Shown in pieces: positions 1-8,148 of a stretch of 64,000 nt of DNA. A model generated the notes under the pieces. It made no database searches and was not told where the DNA came from. It saw only the letters and a program-made list of their open reading frames with translations. This DNA comes from Massilia mucilaginosa (GTDB lineage Bacteria; Pseudomonadota; Gammaproteobacteria; Burkholderiales; Burkholderiaceae_D). The stretch lies in NCBI RefSeq assembly GCF_011682145.1, contig NZ_WHJH01000003.1, positions 1 to 64,000 on the forward strand, in the 5' to 3' direction. The position numbers were made by a program, and so were the translations under genes. Position 1 is the first letter of the stretch. Each line of letters opens with the position of its first letter.

Positions 1-59
1 AGTCTGGAGGGGATCGTGGGAGGTCAATGGCAAGAGAAAGGGCATCTGAGAACATAGTT

Positions 60-79
60 CCAGAAGTTAACACTTCTGG
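60..79. promoter_or_regulatory. Palindrome upstream of AbiEi, candidate operator
   Basis: Perfect inverted repeat CCAGAAGT-TAAC-ACTTCTGG, 65 bp before the antitoxin start. AbiEi proteins are known to repress their own operon by binding inverted repeats in the promoter. Placing the operator here is inference; the repeat is directly visible. The region also holds a TTAACTTAAC direct repeat at about 112-121. Confidence 0.4.
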
Positions 80-144
80 GATTTGTTTACAAGAAGCGAC
101 AGTCAAGAGCTTAACTTAACGGCATTAGGGTTAGAGGGTACTTA

Positions 145-702
145 ATGAAAAAGATAGAACTGATCCGCAAGCTATCGGAGCTTGATCGACGCGGCGTGTA
201 TGTCATGGCCCGACGCGACATCGAGAAGTTGTTTCCAGAAGAGGGCGAGAAGGCGATGGAGAAATCCTTGCAGCGGATGGTCGCCGACGGCTTGCTGCAG
301 CGCGTCGCCAAGGGGCTCTACCTGAACCCGGCCGCGACGAGCAAGAATCGCTGGGTCGCCGAGGAGATCGCCAAGGCGCTGCGCCCAGGCTGCCTCTCGT
401 ATGTCAGCCTGGAGTCGGTCCTGTCCGAGTACGGGGTCATCTCGCAAATTCCGATCAGCCGCATGACCGTGATGACAACCGGCAAGAGCGGCGTGGTCGA
501 TACCCCTTTTGCTACGATCGAGTTCACCCATACCAAACGTGGCGTCGCGCAAATCATCGAACGCACAATTCTGGTCAAGAGCCGGCCACTTCGAATTGCC
601 ACCAGGCAAGCAGCCATCCGCGACCTCTTGCGCGTCGGGCGTAACGCCAACATGATCGATCACAACGCGCTTGAAGACGAGTCGCAAGGAGAAGGCGCAT
701 GA
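145..702 (+). CDS. AbiEi-family antitoxin / transcriptional regulator
   Basis: A 185-residue protein with an N-terminal winged-helix-like region (residues about 1-65, ending in LLQRVAKGLYLNP, the wing typical of AbiEi antitoxins), followed by the AbiEi C-terminal region (YVSLESVLSEYG onwards). In AbiE systems this protein represses the operon and neutralises the AbiEii nucleotidyltransferase. It is shorter than the 200-270 residues of many relatives but has no visible break. Its TGA overlaps the ATG of the next gene by 4 bp, the usual coupling for this pair. Because the partner toxin is broken, this is probably an orphan antitoxin. The family call is by recognition of the fold pattern and the neighbour. 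Confidence 0.8.
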   Translation: MKKIELIRKLSELDRRGVYVMARRDIEKLFPEEGEKAMEKSLQRMVADGLLQRVAKGLYLNPAATSKNRWVAEEIAKALRPGCLSYVSLESVLSEYGVISQIPISRMTVMTTGKSGVVDTPFATIEFTHTKRGVAQIIERTILVKSRPLRIATRQAAIRDLLRVGRNANMIDHNALEDESQGEGA

Positions 703-1368
703 GCATCGACAGGAAGGATTTCGGCGAGCTGGTCAACTTGGTCATGGCCAACCCGGGACTGTCGGCCATGAGGCCGGTGGTAGAGAAGGAACTGCTGCAC
801 TACGAAATCTTCCAGGCACTCGACGCCGAGGGCCTTCTCAACGATCTGGTGTTCCAGGGAGGCACCTCACTGCGACTGTGCCGCGGGTCGGATCGTTTCA
901 GTGAGGACCTCGACTTCGCCGGGGGCGTGAACTTCAACGCCGCGAGCATGCAGAAGATCATGGAGTGCGTTGAGAAGCGCATCGGTGCGCGCTTCGGATT
1001 GACAGTCGTGGTCAGCAACAAGCCGGCGACCGGTCGGGATCGACTCGGCCAGGATCCGCCACCGGGACATCTGGAACCTGGCCTGGATGGCGACGCGTGC
1101 CGCCCGGCTCGCTCCGGAGCTGGTAGTCGCCAAGATCAATGATTACGGCGTGCTGGACTACCCCGGGCTGCTGGAGCGCGCAATCGAGCAGATCCCGCAG
1201 ATCGTCAAGAGCGAGGCATTCAAGGCTCAGTTGATGCGCTTCATCGATTCGTCGACGATCGCCAGGACGCTGAGCGTCGCCGGCTACGACGATTACCTGG
1301 CGTCGTCGGTCGGTGGCTTGTTCGGCCAGATGCAGAGTGCCGTGAACGCCATGCCCCCAACGTCTTGA
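699..1368 (+). pseudogene. AbiEii nucleotidyltransferase toxin, internally deleted and frameshifted
   Basis: The first frame (699 to about 1022) reads a normal AbiEii N-terminus with GGTSLRL and SEDLDF, the nucleotidyltransferase motif that binds metal and NTP. It then runs out of family resemblance. A second frame, readable from 1021 to 1368, gives GIDSARIRHRDIWNLAW and the rest of a normal AbiEii C-terminus. The two parts are one base out of register. About 100 residues that family members normally carry between them, including the conserved ADK-type segment, are absent. The simplest reading is one deletion with its junction at about 1023-1045. Together the halves encode only about 220 residues against roughly 300 in the family, so an active toxin is unlikely. 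Confidence 0.85.
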
Positions 1369-1487
1369 GCGTCGCGCAAGGATCGCCGCTAAACCGAACG
1401 ACGCGATTCGCACGCCACTTCACACGCAGCGCATATTGAACGCATACACGCTCCCTACACTGGCGCCATCACCAATCGGGAGCTTCC

Positions 1488-2900
1488 ATGCAAAAAACAC
1501 TGTTGTACAAGATACTCGCCATCCTGGCGCTCACTGTGCTGATCTGCCTGCCTTTGGCGATGATCCAGAGCACCATCCGCGAACGCAGCGACTTCCGCGC
1601 CGAGGCGGTCGCCAGCATCGCCGCCGATTCGGTGCGCGAACAGTCGATCGTCGGCCCGGTCATGGTCATTCCCTACACCGACGAGTTCGATGTCACGGTT
1701 CCCGCCGCCACCGATGCCACCAAATCGGAAACCGTGAAACGCTCGGTCAGCCGCGTGCACCTGGTGTTCCCGAACCAGCTCAACGTCGAGGGCAAGTTCG
1801 ATACCGATTACCGCTATCGCGGCATTCACCGGGTGCTGTTCTACAGCGGCCAGCACAAGCTGACCGGCGACTTCGACCTGCCGCTGAAATCGGCGCTGCC
1901 ACGCGCTAACTCGCTCTCGCGCATCACGCTCGGCCAGGTCAGCATCGCCGTCGGTATCGAAGATGTGCGCGGGATTCGGAATATCCCCACCATCGCCTGG
2001 GGCAAGCAGTCGATCGAATTCCAGCAGGGCACCGGTTCCATCGCCCTCGGCAGCGGCCTGCATGCCGACCTGCCGGCCATGGACCTCGAACAGAGCGCGC
2101 GCGTTCCCTTCGCGTTCAACCTCGGCCTGGACGGCATCGAACGCCAGCATTTTTCGCCGGTCGGACGCAACAACCAGATCAGCCTGACGTCGAAGTGGCC
2201 GCATCCTCAGTTCGCCGGTAACTTCTTGCCGTCGACCAAGGACCGCGTCATCAACGATGATGGCTTCAAGGCCAATTGGGCGATCTCGTCCTTGTCGACT
2301 GCCGCCCAGCAGCAGTTGCTCGCCCTGCAAAACGGGGCGGCCAACGCCGATGCCGTGCCGGCCGGGCAAGTCGCCGCGGCCCGCGCGGCGGTGCAGGTGG
2401 ACCGCTTCAGCGTGGCCTTCATCGAACCGGTGAATGTGTATTCGCTGGCCGAGCGCGCCACCAAGTATGGCTTGCTGTTCGTGGCGCTGACCTTTGCCGC
2501 TTTCTTCATCTTCGAAATCCTCAAGCGCCTGCCGATCCACCCGGTGCAATATCTGCTGGTCGGGATGGCGCTGGTGCTGTTCTTCCTGCTGCTGGTGGGC
2601 CTGTCGGAACATATCCAGTTCGTCATCGCGTATGCCATCGCCAGCACGGCGTGCATCTTGCTGCTGGGTTTCTATCTGAGTTTCGTGCTGCGCAACTGGC
2701 AGCGCGGACTGGGCTTCGGCGTGGCGCTGACCGTGCTCTACGGTGCGCTGTATGGCTTGCTGGTGTCGGAGAATAATGCGCTGGTGCTGGGAAGTATCCT
2801 GCTGTTCGCGGTGCTCGGCGCGATCATGGTGGCCACCCGCAAGGTGGACTGGTACCAGGTCGGCAAGGCCGACGCGGAGCCGGTCACGGTGGTGTCCTGA
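1488..2900 (+). CDS. creD: CreD-like inner membrane protein
   Basis: A 470-residue protein with an N-terminal membrane helix (about residues 7-27, LYKILAILALTVLICLPL), a long periplasmic domain to about residue 325 and a C-terminal block of closely spaced hydrophobic segments (about 328-460). The N-terminal signature IRERSDFRAEAVASIA and SIVGPVMVIPY matches the CreD family, the inner membrane protein of the CreBCD regulon linked to envelope integrity and beta-lactam response. No creB or creC lies next to it here, so its regulator must be elsewhere if it is under CreBC control. The ATG follows a GGGAG ribosome binding site. Confidence 0.93.
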   Translation: MQKTLLYKILAILALTVLICLPLAMIQSTIRERSDFRAEAVASIAADSVREQSIVGPVMVIPYTDEFDVTVPAATDATKSETVKRSVSRVHLVFPNQLNVEGKFDTDYRYRGIHRVLFYSGQHKLTGDFDLPLKSALPRANSLSRITLGQVSIAVGIEDVRGIRNIPTIAWGKQSIEFQQGTGSIALGSGLHADLPAMDLEQSARVPFAFNLGLDGIERQHFSPVGRNNQISLTSKWPHPQFAGNFLPSTKDRVINDDGFKANWAISSLSTAAQQQLLALQNGAANADAVPAGQVAAARAAVQVDRFSVAFIEPVNVYSLAERATKYGLLFVALTFAAFFIFEILKRLPIHPVQYLLVGMALVLFFLLLVGLSEHIQFVIAYAIASTACILLLGFYLSFVLRNWQRGLGFGVALTVLYGALYGLLVSENNALVLGSILLFAVLGAIMVATRKVDWYQVGKADAEPVTVVS

Positions 2901-2915
2901 CCTGCGAGCCTGCGC

Positions 2916-2948
2916 GCCGCCGGGCCCGCATTGCGCGGGTCCGGCGGC
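2916..2948. terminator. Hairpin between convergent creD and terA
   Basis: Arms GCCGCCGGGCCCGC and GCGGGTCCGGCGGC (one G-T mismatch) around a 5-nt loop, lying in the 56-bp gap between two convergent genes. No U-tract, so rho-independent activity is uncertain; a bidirectional 3'-end structure is likely. Confidence 0.5.
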
Positions 2949-2956
2949 ATCGACGC

Positions 2957-4207
2957 TTAGTCTTTCGAGCCGGTGGTCCAGCGCAGGCCGAAGCCGAAGC
3001 GGCGGTCCATCAGTTCGTGCGCGCTTTCGCGGCCGACCTGCGAGAAGTACTCGGCCAGCTTGGTCACCTGCATGCTGCCGCCCCGGTTTTCGATCATGGC
3101 GATGGCGCACATCATCTGGTTGCCGCCCTGGTCGAGCCGTACTTCGATCGGCGCCTGGTCGGGCATGTTGATGGTCACCACGCCGTCGGTGGCGGCCCAG
3201 TTCGGCGCGCCGTCGTAGATGAAGGCGAAGATCAGGGCGCGCTTCATGTCGTTGAAGTGGTCGCCGTTGATGGTCAGGTTTTCACCGTCGCTCGATTGCC
3301 CGGTGCGGTCGTCGGCCGCCAGGCGCATGTACGGCGGACGGTCGAAGTCGCCCCAGGCGTTGCCCAGCGCCTGCACCAGGCCCGGACGGCCGTCGGCCAG
3401 TTCGTACATGCAGCCCAGGTCGAGGTCGATGCCCTTGTTGCCGCCGCCGCCGGTCAGGCGCGCGAAAAAGCCCTGCTTCGGCGCGGCCCCGGCGGCAGCG
3501 CCACGGTTCCAGTTCAGGTTGACGTGGATGCGGCCGAAACCCTGGCTGCCGCCGCGCTTGTCGAGCGAGACCTTGTCGCCGCGCTTGTCGAGCGTGACTT
3601 TCGACAGCGACACCGGTTTTTGTGGCGCCGGCGCGGGTGGCGGCGGCGGTGGTGGCGGAGTCGGCGCCGCTGGCGGCGGCGTTGGCGCCGACGCTGGCGC
3701 CGCCTCGGTCCCGCCAAAGTGCTTGAGCAGGGACGACAGTCCGCCGTTGAAGCCCTGGCCGACGGCGCCGAAGCGCCAGATGCCGTCTTTACGATAGATT
3801 TCGCCGACGATGACGGCTTTTTCATCCTGGAAGTCGGCGCCCGACCAGGGGAACTGCACGGCCTCGCCGAGCTTGATGCTGCTCGCGCCCACGCTGCGCA
3901 TGGTGCCGTTGCCGTCGATGGCGGCCACGAACACCAGCTTGGCGATCGAGGCCGGCAAGGCGTCCAGGTTGACGGCGAAGCTGGCGGCGCGCCCGGCCAG
4001 GGTCATCTTGATTTCATTGGCGGGGGTGGCCAGCTGGTTGTAGTACACCATGTAGCGATCGTCCGAGAGCTTGTCGCTGCCGTCCAGGCCGAAGCAGGAG
4101 ATGTCGACCACCAGCCCGGCCGTGTCGATGTCGACCATGACGGTGAAGGGGGCGGAGAGGCCCATGTCGGCCAGCTTGCCTTTTTGTCCGCGCGAAAAAT
4201 TTGTCAC
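2957..4207 (-). CDS. terA: TerA-type tellurium/stress resistance protein
   Basis: A 416-residue, two-domain protein. The N-terminal TerD-like domain (about 1-170) includes SRGQKGKL, the FGLDGSDKLSDDRY segment and a GEIYRKDGIWRF-GQGFNGGL end. It is followed by an Ala/Pro linker (about 170-210) and a TerA C-terminal domain (about 225-416) with DLDLGCMYEL, DDRTG and a GENLTIN-like stretch. TerD-type domains bind calcium and are thought to act at the membrane with TerC. The start at 4207 (GTG, with AAGGA 7 nt upstream) gives MTNFSRGQKG, matching the family N-terminus; a longer TTG reading from 4228 is less likely. It is the last gene of the Ter cluster, 28 bp after the CitE-like gene. Confidence 0.88.
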   Translation of the reverse strand: MTNFSRGQKGKLADMGLSAPFTVMVDIDTAGLVVDISCFGLDGSDKLSDDRYMVYYNQLATPANEIKMTLAGRAASFAVNLDALPASIAKLVFVAAIDGNGTMRSVGASSIKLGEAVQFPWSGADFQDEKAVIVGEIYRKDGIWRFGAVGQGFNGGLSSLLKHFGGTEAAPASAPTPPPAAPTPPPPPPPPAPAPQKPVSLSKVTLDKRGDKVSLDKRGGSQGFGRIHVNLNWNRGAAAGAAPKQGFFARLTGGGGNKGIDLDLGCMYELADGRPGLVQALGNAWGDFDRPPYMRLAADDRTGQSSDGENLTINGDHFNDMKRALIFAFIYDGAPNWAATDGVVTINMPDQAPIEVRLDQGGNQMMCAIAMIENRGGSMQVTKLAEYFSQVGRESAHELMDRRFGFGLRWTTGSKD

Positions 4208-4235
4208 GTTGTGGTCCTTTTCACTCAAGTGATGG

Positions 4236-5150
4236 TCAGAGTTCCCGTGGGATTGCCGGGCTCATCGGTGGGAGGTCGTGATGAGCGCCAAATACTTTCG
4301 ATTGTTCGATGGTGCGTTCGGCCCAAGCGCGGTGGGTGGCCACTTCGCACATCGAATCATGCATCTTGAACACGGCCGGCGCATCGACATCGAGGATCGC
4401 GCGGGCGGCCTCCAGGTCATTCGGCTTGACCCGGTAATGCTGCTCGATCAGGGTGATCTGGCTCGGGTGGATGGCGGTCTTGCCGACCATGCCGTGCGCC
4501 AGGTCTTCCATGACTTCCTGGTCCAGCAGTTCGGGCAGGTCGAGGTGTTCGAACACCGGCGCGGTGAGCACGAAGCCGTACGGGCGGAAGGTGGTCACCA
4601 GGCGCGCCATGACCGGCCCCAGCGGGGTGCGGTACAAGGTCATGGTGCGCGGACGGCGCAGGCCCAGGAGCGCCAGCAGGTCGTTGCCGCCGATGCGCAG
4701 CGCCAGGATGCGGTGACGCACGCCGGGCGCTTCGAGCATCTTGCGAAATTGCCGCATTTCCCAGTCGTTGAACACTTCGGCCGTTTCCAGGGTCGGCATC
4801 AGCATATGGTCGGTGTTGCGGATCTGCTTGAAGTAGGCATCGAAGTTGGTGCGCGTCGCTTTCGGGATCACGAAGCCGGTCAGCTTGTCGGCGCCCGGCA
4901 TGGCCAGCACGCGCGCCATCACTTCCGGATTGCGCACGCGCACGAAGCGCTCGGCCATGCCGTCGCTGCGCATATTGGCCAGCACCACCGACAAATTGAA
5001 CAGCGCCCAGCTCAGGTCGGCATCGGCGACCGCGTCCTCGGTGCAGAAAATCAGCGAGCGCACGTGCCCCATGCGCTCGCCATTCGCCACGTCCATCAGG
5101 TATTTGTGATTCGCCGGCACATACAGCGACGCTCCCATCGACTTAACCAT
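4236..5150 (-). CDS. CitE/HpcH-HpaI-like aldolase-lyase of the Ter cluster
   Basis: About 304 residues of the HpcH/HpaI aldolase-citrate lyase beta superfamily. Visible family marks are MLMPTLETAEV (acidic metal ligand region), ILALRIGGNDLL and GMVGKTAIHPSQI near the C-terminus, a typical CitE ending. Such enzymes make or break C-C bonds of oxoacids or acyl-CoA esters. The substrate here is unknown. Members of this subfamily occur with TerD-family genes, PRTases and ATP-grasp proteins in predicted nucleoside-like metabolite clusters. The ATG at 5150 has AGGAG 8 nt upstream; a GTG at 5159 in the same frame is an alternative. It overlaps the end of the StiP-type gene, so translation is probably coupled. 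Confidence 0.82.
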   Translation of the reverse strand: MVKSMGASLYVPANHKYLMDVANGERMGHVRSLIFCTEDAVADADLSWALFNLSVVLANMRSDGMAERFVRVRNPEVMARVLAMPGADKLTGFVIPKATRTNFDAYFKQIRNTDHMLMPTLETAEVFNDWEMRQFRKMLEAPGVRHRILALRIGGNDLLALLGLRRPRTMTLYRTPLGPVMARLVTTFRPYGFVLTAPVFEHLDLPELLDQEVMEDLAHGMVGKTAIHPSQITLIEQHYRVKPNDLEAARAILDVDAPAVFKMHDSMCEVATHRAWAERTIEQSKVFGAHHDLPPMSPAIPREL

Positions 5151-6234
5151 CCAATGCACTCCTGATCAATGAAACGGCGTGATACGGCAACGTAGCGTCG
5201 ACGATCACGGGAATTGCTTTTTCCTGCGCCAGCAGGGCCAGATGCGCCACGTCGGGCGCGCCGGCGTCGCGCAGGATCAACAGGCGCGGGCTACGGCGCA
5301 GCAACACGCGGGTCGCTTCGCCGATGCCGGGCTTGATCATGTTGACGTCGGTAATGCCATGTTGTTCGAGCGCGGCCAGCATGTAGGCGCGCGAGACGGC
5401 GCCGGCAGCTTCGCGGTCGACCGCCCGGGCGTCCGGCGTGCCGTCGGCGGCGGCGATGTCCAGCGCGGCCGCCACCAGGCCGTCGGCGAAACTTTGCGAC
5501 TGGTCGTGCGCTTCGAACTGCTGATAGTACACGCAGCCGTGGAAGTCCCCGGGTCCGATTGCCTCGTTCAGGATCGAACGGCTGATCAGGCCGGAGACGG
5601 TGGCGTTCAGTATGCTCGACGGAATCAGGTAGTCGTCGCAGGAGGCGGCGCAGGCAGCGCTGCCGGCCAGGTCGGACAGCACGTACAGGCCGCCGTCGAT
5701 CGCGCTGCCGCGGCGCGTGTTGAATTCGTCGATGGCGCTTGATAACTCGCGCGAGATCACGCCCTTGCCGGTCCAGCCGTCGATGAAGACGATCGATTCA
5801 GGGGCGTGGCCCTGCGCCAGGATATGTTCGAGCGCAACCTGGTCGATGCCGCGGTCGCGGATGATCGAGACCGAATAGTGGGTGCTGGCGCGCCCGAACA
5901 CCTTGGGCAGCAGGCTGTTCAAGACCACGCCGACCGGGGTGCCGGCGCGCGCCAGCGAGACCAGGGTGACCGGCCCGCTACGGCGCTGGGCGATCAGCCC
6001 GGCCAGGGTCAGGCAGTCGCGCGCCATGCGCGCCGTGTTGCCGGCGCAGGCTTCGCGAAACACCGCCAGGTAGCGTTCCGACGGCAAGGATTCGGGCGAG
6101 AGCATTTCGCTGTAGTGGCGCTGGCCTGACTGGATCAGGAATTCTTTTTCCGGGACATCGACGAAGTCCTGCATCGCCAGCGGCTTGAGCAGGAAGCTGA
6201 CGTCTTCCGAACGGTAACTGCCAGAAAAATTCAT
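5143..6234 (-). CDS. StiP-type phosphoribosyltransferase-like protein (PRTase_1)
   Basis: A 363-residue protein beginning MNFSGSYRSEDVSFLLKP. The FIDGWTGKG loop at about residue 175 resembles the PRPP-binding loop of type I phosphoribosyltransferases, and TLVSLARAGTPVGVV precedes it. The family is annotated in databases both as cysteine protease StiP and as PRTase_1; the visible PRPP-like loop favours phosphoribosyl transfer. It starts with a 4-bp ATGA overlap with the HAD gene. A longer reading frame continues upstream to 6930 but is out of frame with, and covered by, the HAD gene, so 6234 is the correct start. Confidence 0.83.
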   Translation of the reverse strand: MNFSGSYRSEDVSFLLKPLAMQDFVDVPEKEFLIQSGQRHYSEMLSPESLPSERYLAVFREACAGNTARMARDCLTLAGLIAQRRSGPVTLVSLARAGTPVGVVLNSLLPKVFGRASTHYSVSIIRDRGIDQVALEHILAQGHAPESIVFIDGWTGKGVISRELSSAIDEFNTRRGSAIDGGLYVLSDLAGSAACAASCDDYLIPSSILNATVSGLISRSILNEAIGPGDFHGCVYYQQFEAHDQSQSFADGLVAAALDIAAADGTPDARAVDREAAGAVSRAYMLAALEQHGITDVNMIKPGIGEATRVLLRRSPRLLILRDAGAPDVAHLALLAQEKAIPVIVDATLPYHAVSLIRSALDG

Positions 6235-6995
6235 AGGGTCTCCAGGGTCAGGCCGGCGAGCTGGGTATGGCTCGGCGTGATGGCGTAGTCGCAGGCGGCC
6301 ATGAAGCGCGCGTCGGACTTGCTGTCGCCCATGCCGAAGGTGAGGATATCGCCATGTTCGGCGCGCAGGCGCGCGCTCACGTGCGCCACCGCATGCGCCT
6401 TGTTCAGCGCTTTCGGCAAAATCGCCAGGTTGTTGCCGTTGCGATGGATGAAGTAGTCGCGATTGCCGGCATCGATCCACGGCTGGACCACCTCGCGTTC
6501 GATCGGTTCCAGGTTGGCCGCGATTTTTTGCGGGTCCTTGACCACCAGATAGAAGGGCGTCTCGAAATCCTCGATCAGGCGGGCGCGGTTGCCGAAACCG
6601 GTGCGCTCGGCCCAGGCGTCGATCAAGCCGGCCAGTTCTTGCAGGCCGGGCAGGGCGGCCTGCATGGCGCTGCGCATGTGTTCCAGCCATTCCTGGTCGA
6701 CCGAGCCGTCCGGCAGCAGGACGATCCCGCCGTAGTCGAGCACGGCGTAGCTGTGGAAGTCGATGCCCACGCGCTGGAACGCATTGACGTTGCGCGCCGT
6801 GGTGGGGATCATCGTCATGCCATCCTGGGCGAAGGCCAGGAAGGCGCGCTGGCCCGGCGTGGTGTACGAGATCGGGCTGCCATCCTTGAGGAAGGCGGCC
6901 GCTTCGATCGGCGTACCGCGGCCCTCGCACTTTTCCAGCGACTGGAACAGGGTGTCGTCCAGGTCGGCGAACAGGAATTTCTCAAACTTCTTCAA
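6231..6995 (-). CDS. HAD-superfamily phosphatase of the Ter cluster
   Basis: About 254 residues with the HAD motifs in order: FADLDDTLF (nucleophile DxDxT) near the N-terminus, a motif II threonine in MIPTTARN and FGMGDSKSDARF (motif IV acidic pair) near the C-terminus. Fold resembles the Cof/sucrose-phosphatase-like class. It probably dephosphorylates a phosphorylated ribosyl intermediate made by the neighbouring PRTases; this is inference from the cluster. The start is uncertain: TTG at 6995 gives M-KKFEKFLFADLD and overlaps the preceding gene by 14 bp. A TTG at 7046 adds 17 residues unlike the family. Its TGA overlaps the next ATG by 4 bp. Confidence 0.82.
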   Translation of the reverse strand: MKKFEKFLFADLDDTLFQSLEKCEGRGTPIEAAAFLKDGSPISYTTPGQRAFLAFAQDGMTMIPTTARNVNAFQRVGIDFHSYAVLDYGGIVLLPDGSVDQEWLEHMRSAMQAALPGLQELAGLIDAWAERTGFGNRARLIEDFETPFYLVVKDPQKIAANLEPIEREVVQPWIDAGNRDYFIHRNGNNLAILPKALNKAHAVAHVSARLRAEHGDILTFGMGDSKSDARFMAACDYAITPSHTQLAGLTLETL

Positions 6996-8148
6996 TATGG
7001 GTCTCGGTCTTAAAGTGGAAAAGACGCGCGCTGAGCGTGTCCGCAAGGCCCCGCAGCGCCTCGGTGGGGGCGGTTTCGTGGCAAATGACTACGTGCCGGT
7101 ACTGGCCGGGGGTGACGTTATACAGGAAATTGGCCACGCCTTCGCCGTAATTGTCCGGGAACGTGAGCGCGGCCCCGACCGCGCCCCAGGTCAGGATCGG
7201 CGAGCGCGTGGTCGATTGCACAACAACGTCCACGCCCAGCTGTTCCAGGGCGGCGCCGAGCAGGTAGGACGGGTGCATGAATTCGCCGGTGCCGAGCACC
7301 AGCACCGTTTCGCCCGGCTTGACATCGCTTGCGATCCGTTCGGCCAGGCCGGCCGGCACGGTGAGCGCGCGGTGCAGGCCGTAGCGGCCGAAGTCGCCGC
7401 TGGCGCCACGGTCGGCGCAGGGGTCGAACAATTGCGCCGGGGCGCTGGCGCTGGCCAGCTGGCCGGGTGTGAAGCGGTACTCGCCGCTGACCGGCGCGCC
7501 CATCGTCACCGGCAGGCCGAAGCGCGCCGACAGGGCTTGCGTGGCGGCCGCGCCCATGAAGTTGGTAATCGTCGCCAGGTGCACGTGGGCGATGCCGGGA
7601 TTGAGCTTGCGGCAGGCGTCGCTCAGGTTCAGGAAGGTGTTGCCGGTGCTCGCTTCATCGTCGACCAGGACCAGGGCCTTGGCACTGAGCAGCAGTTCGC
7701 GCGTGTGCGCGTCCGGCGGCATGTGCAGGAACTGGCGCGGGGCGTGGCTGTGCGCTTCCTCGAATTCGATGATGGGGGCGTCGCCGACCCGGTAGCGCGA
7801 GGTGTGCAGGAACAAGCCTTGGCGGCCGGGATGGGCCGCCAGCCAGGCTTCGAACACGCCCTGGCCCAGGCCGATGGCGGTTTCGGCCATGGCGATGAAG
7901 ACCACCGGGCCGGGCAGTTCGGGCACGGTGTCGGCCAGGCTCTGGTGCACGGTGCGCATCATGCTTGGCGTGACCGGCCAGTGCTTGCCCAGCACTTTGC
8001 TCAGGAACAGGAAGCCGCGCTTGGCGTTGGCGCGCGCGGCAAAACCCATCACCTCATCCAGGGCAAAGGCGCTGTCGTGGATGTCGAGTTCGAGCTCGCC
8101 GGTGGGCAGGCTCAGGCGGTGGCGTTCGGGCTCTTGCATCATGCTCAC
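6982..8148 (-). CDS. Phosphoribosyltransferase with C-terminal TRSP domain
   Basis: A 388-residue protein. The orotate-PRTase-like domain (about 20-240) carries a textbook PRPP loop, ALVLVDDEASTGNTF. The C-terminal domain (about 260-388) contains the TTRSPIL motif that names the TRSP domain. This fusion is known almost only from Ter-associated biosynthetic clusters, where it is predicted to attach a base or acid to phosphoribose. The start is GTG at 8148; GTGA overlaps the stop of the ATP-grasp gene, so the two are translationally coupled. Confidence 0.88.
   Translation of the reverse strand: MSMMQEPERHRLSLPTGELELDIHDSAFALDEVMGFAARANAKRGFLFLSKVLGKHWPVTPSMMRTVHQSLADTVPELPGPVVFIAMAETAIGLGQGVFEAWLAAHPGRQGLFLHTSRYRVGDAPIIEFEEAHSHAPRQFLHMPPDAHTRELLLSAKALVLVDDEASTGNTFLNLSDACRKLNPGIAHVHLATITNFMGAAATQALSARFGLPVTMGAPVSGEYRFTPGQLASASAPAQLFDPCADRGASGDFGRYGLHRALTVPAGLAERIASDVKPGETVLVLGTGEFMHPSYLLGAALEQLGVDVVVQSTTRSPILTWGAVGAALTFPDNYGEGVANFLYNVTPGQYRHVVICHETAPTEALRGLADTLSARLFHFKTETHIEEV

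Noticed and set aside
699-1368. Programmed frameshift in AbiEii
   Set aside because: A one-base shift alone would not restore the missing family segment, and no slippery heptamer or downstream stem is evident. Deletion fits better.
1455-3110. Long open frame antisense to creD (551 codons)
   Set aside because: GC-rich third positions of creD open the opposite strand. The frame encodes His/Arg/Gln-rich low-complexity sequence and has no family resemblance.
5143-6930. Reading the StiP-type protein as a 595-residue fusion
   Set aside because: The extra 232 N-terminal residues come from the wrong frame of the HAD gene. The ATG at 6234 sits in a clean ATGA overlap and gives the family N-terminus.
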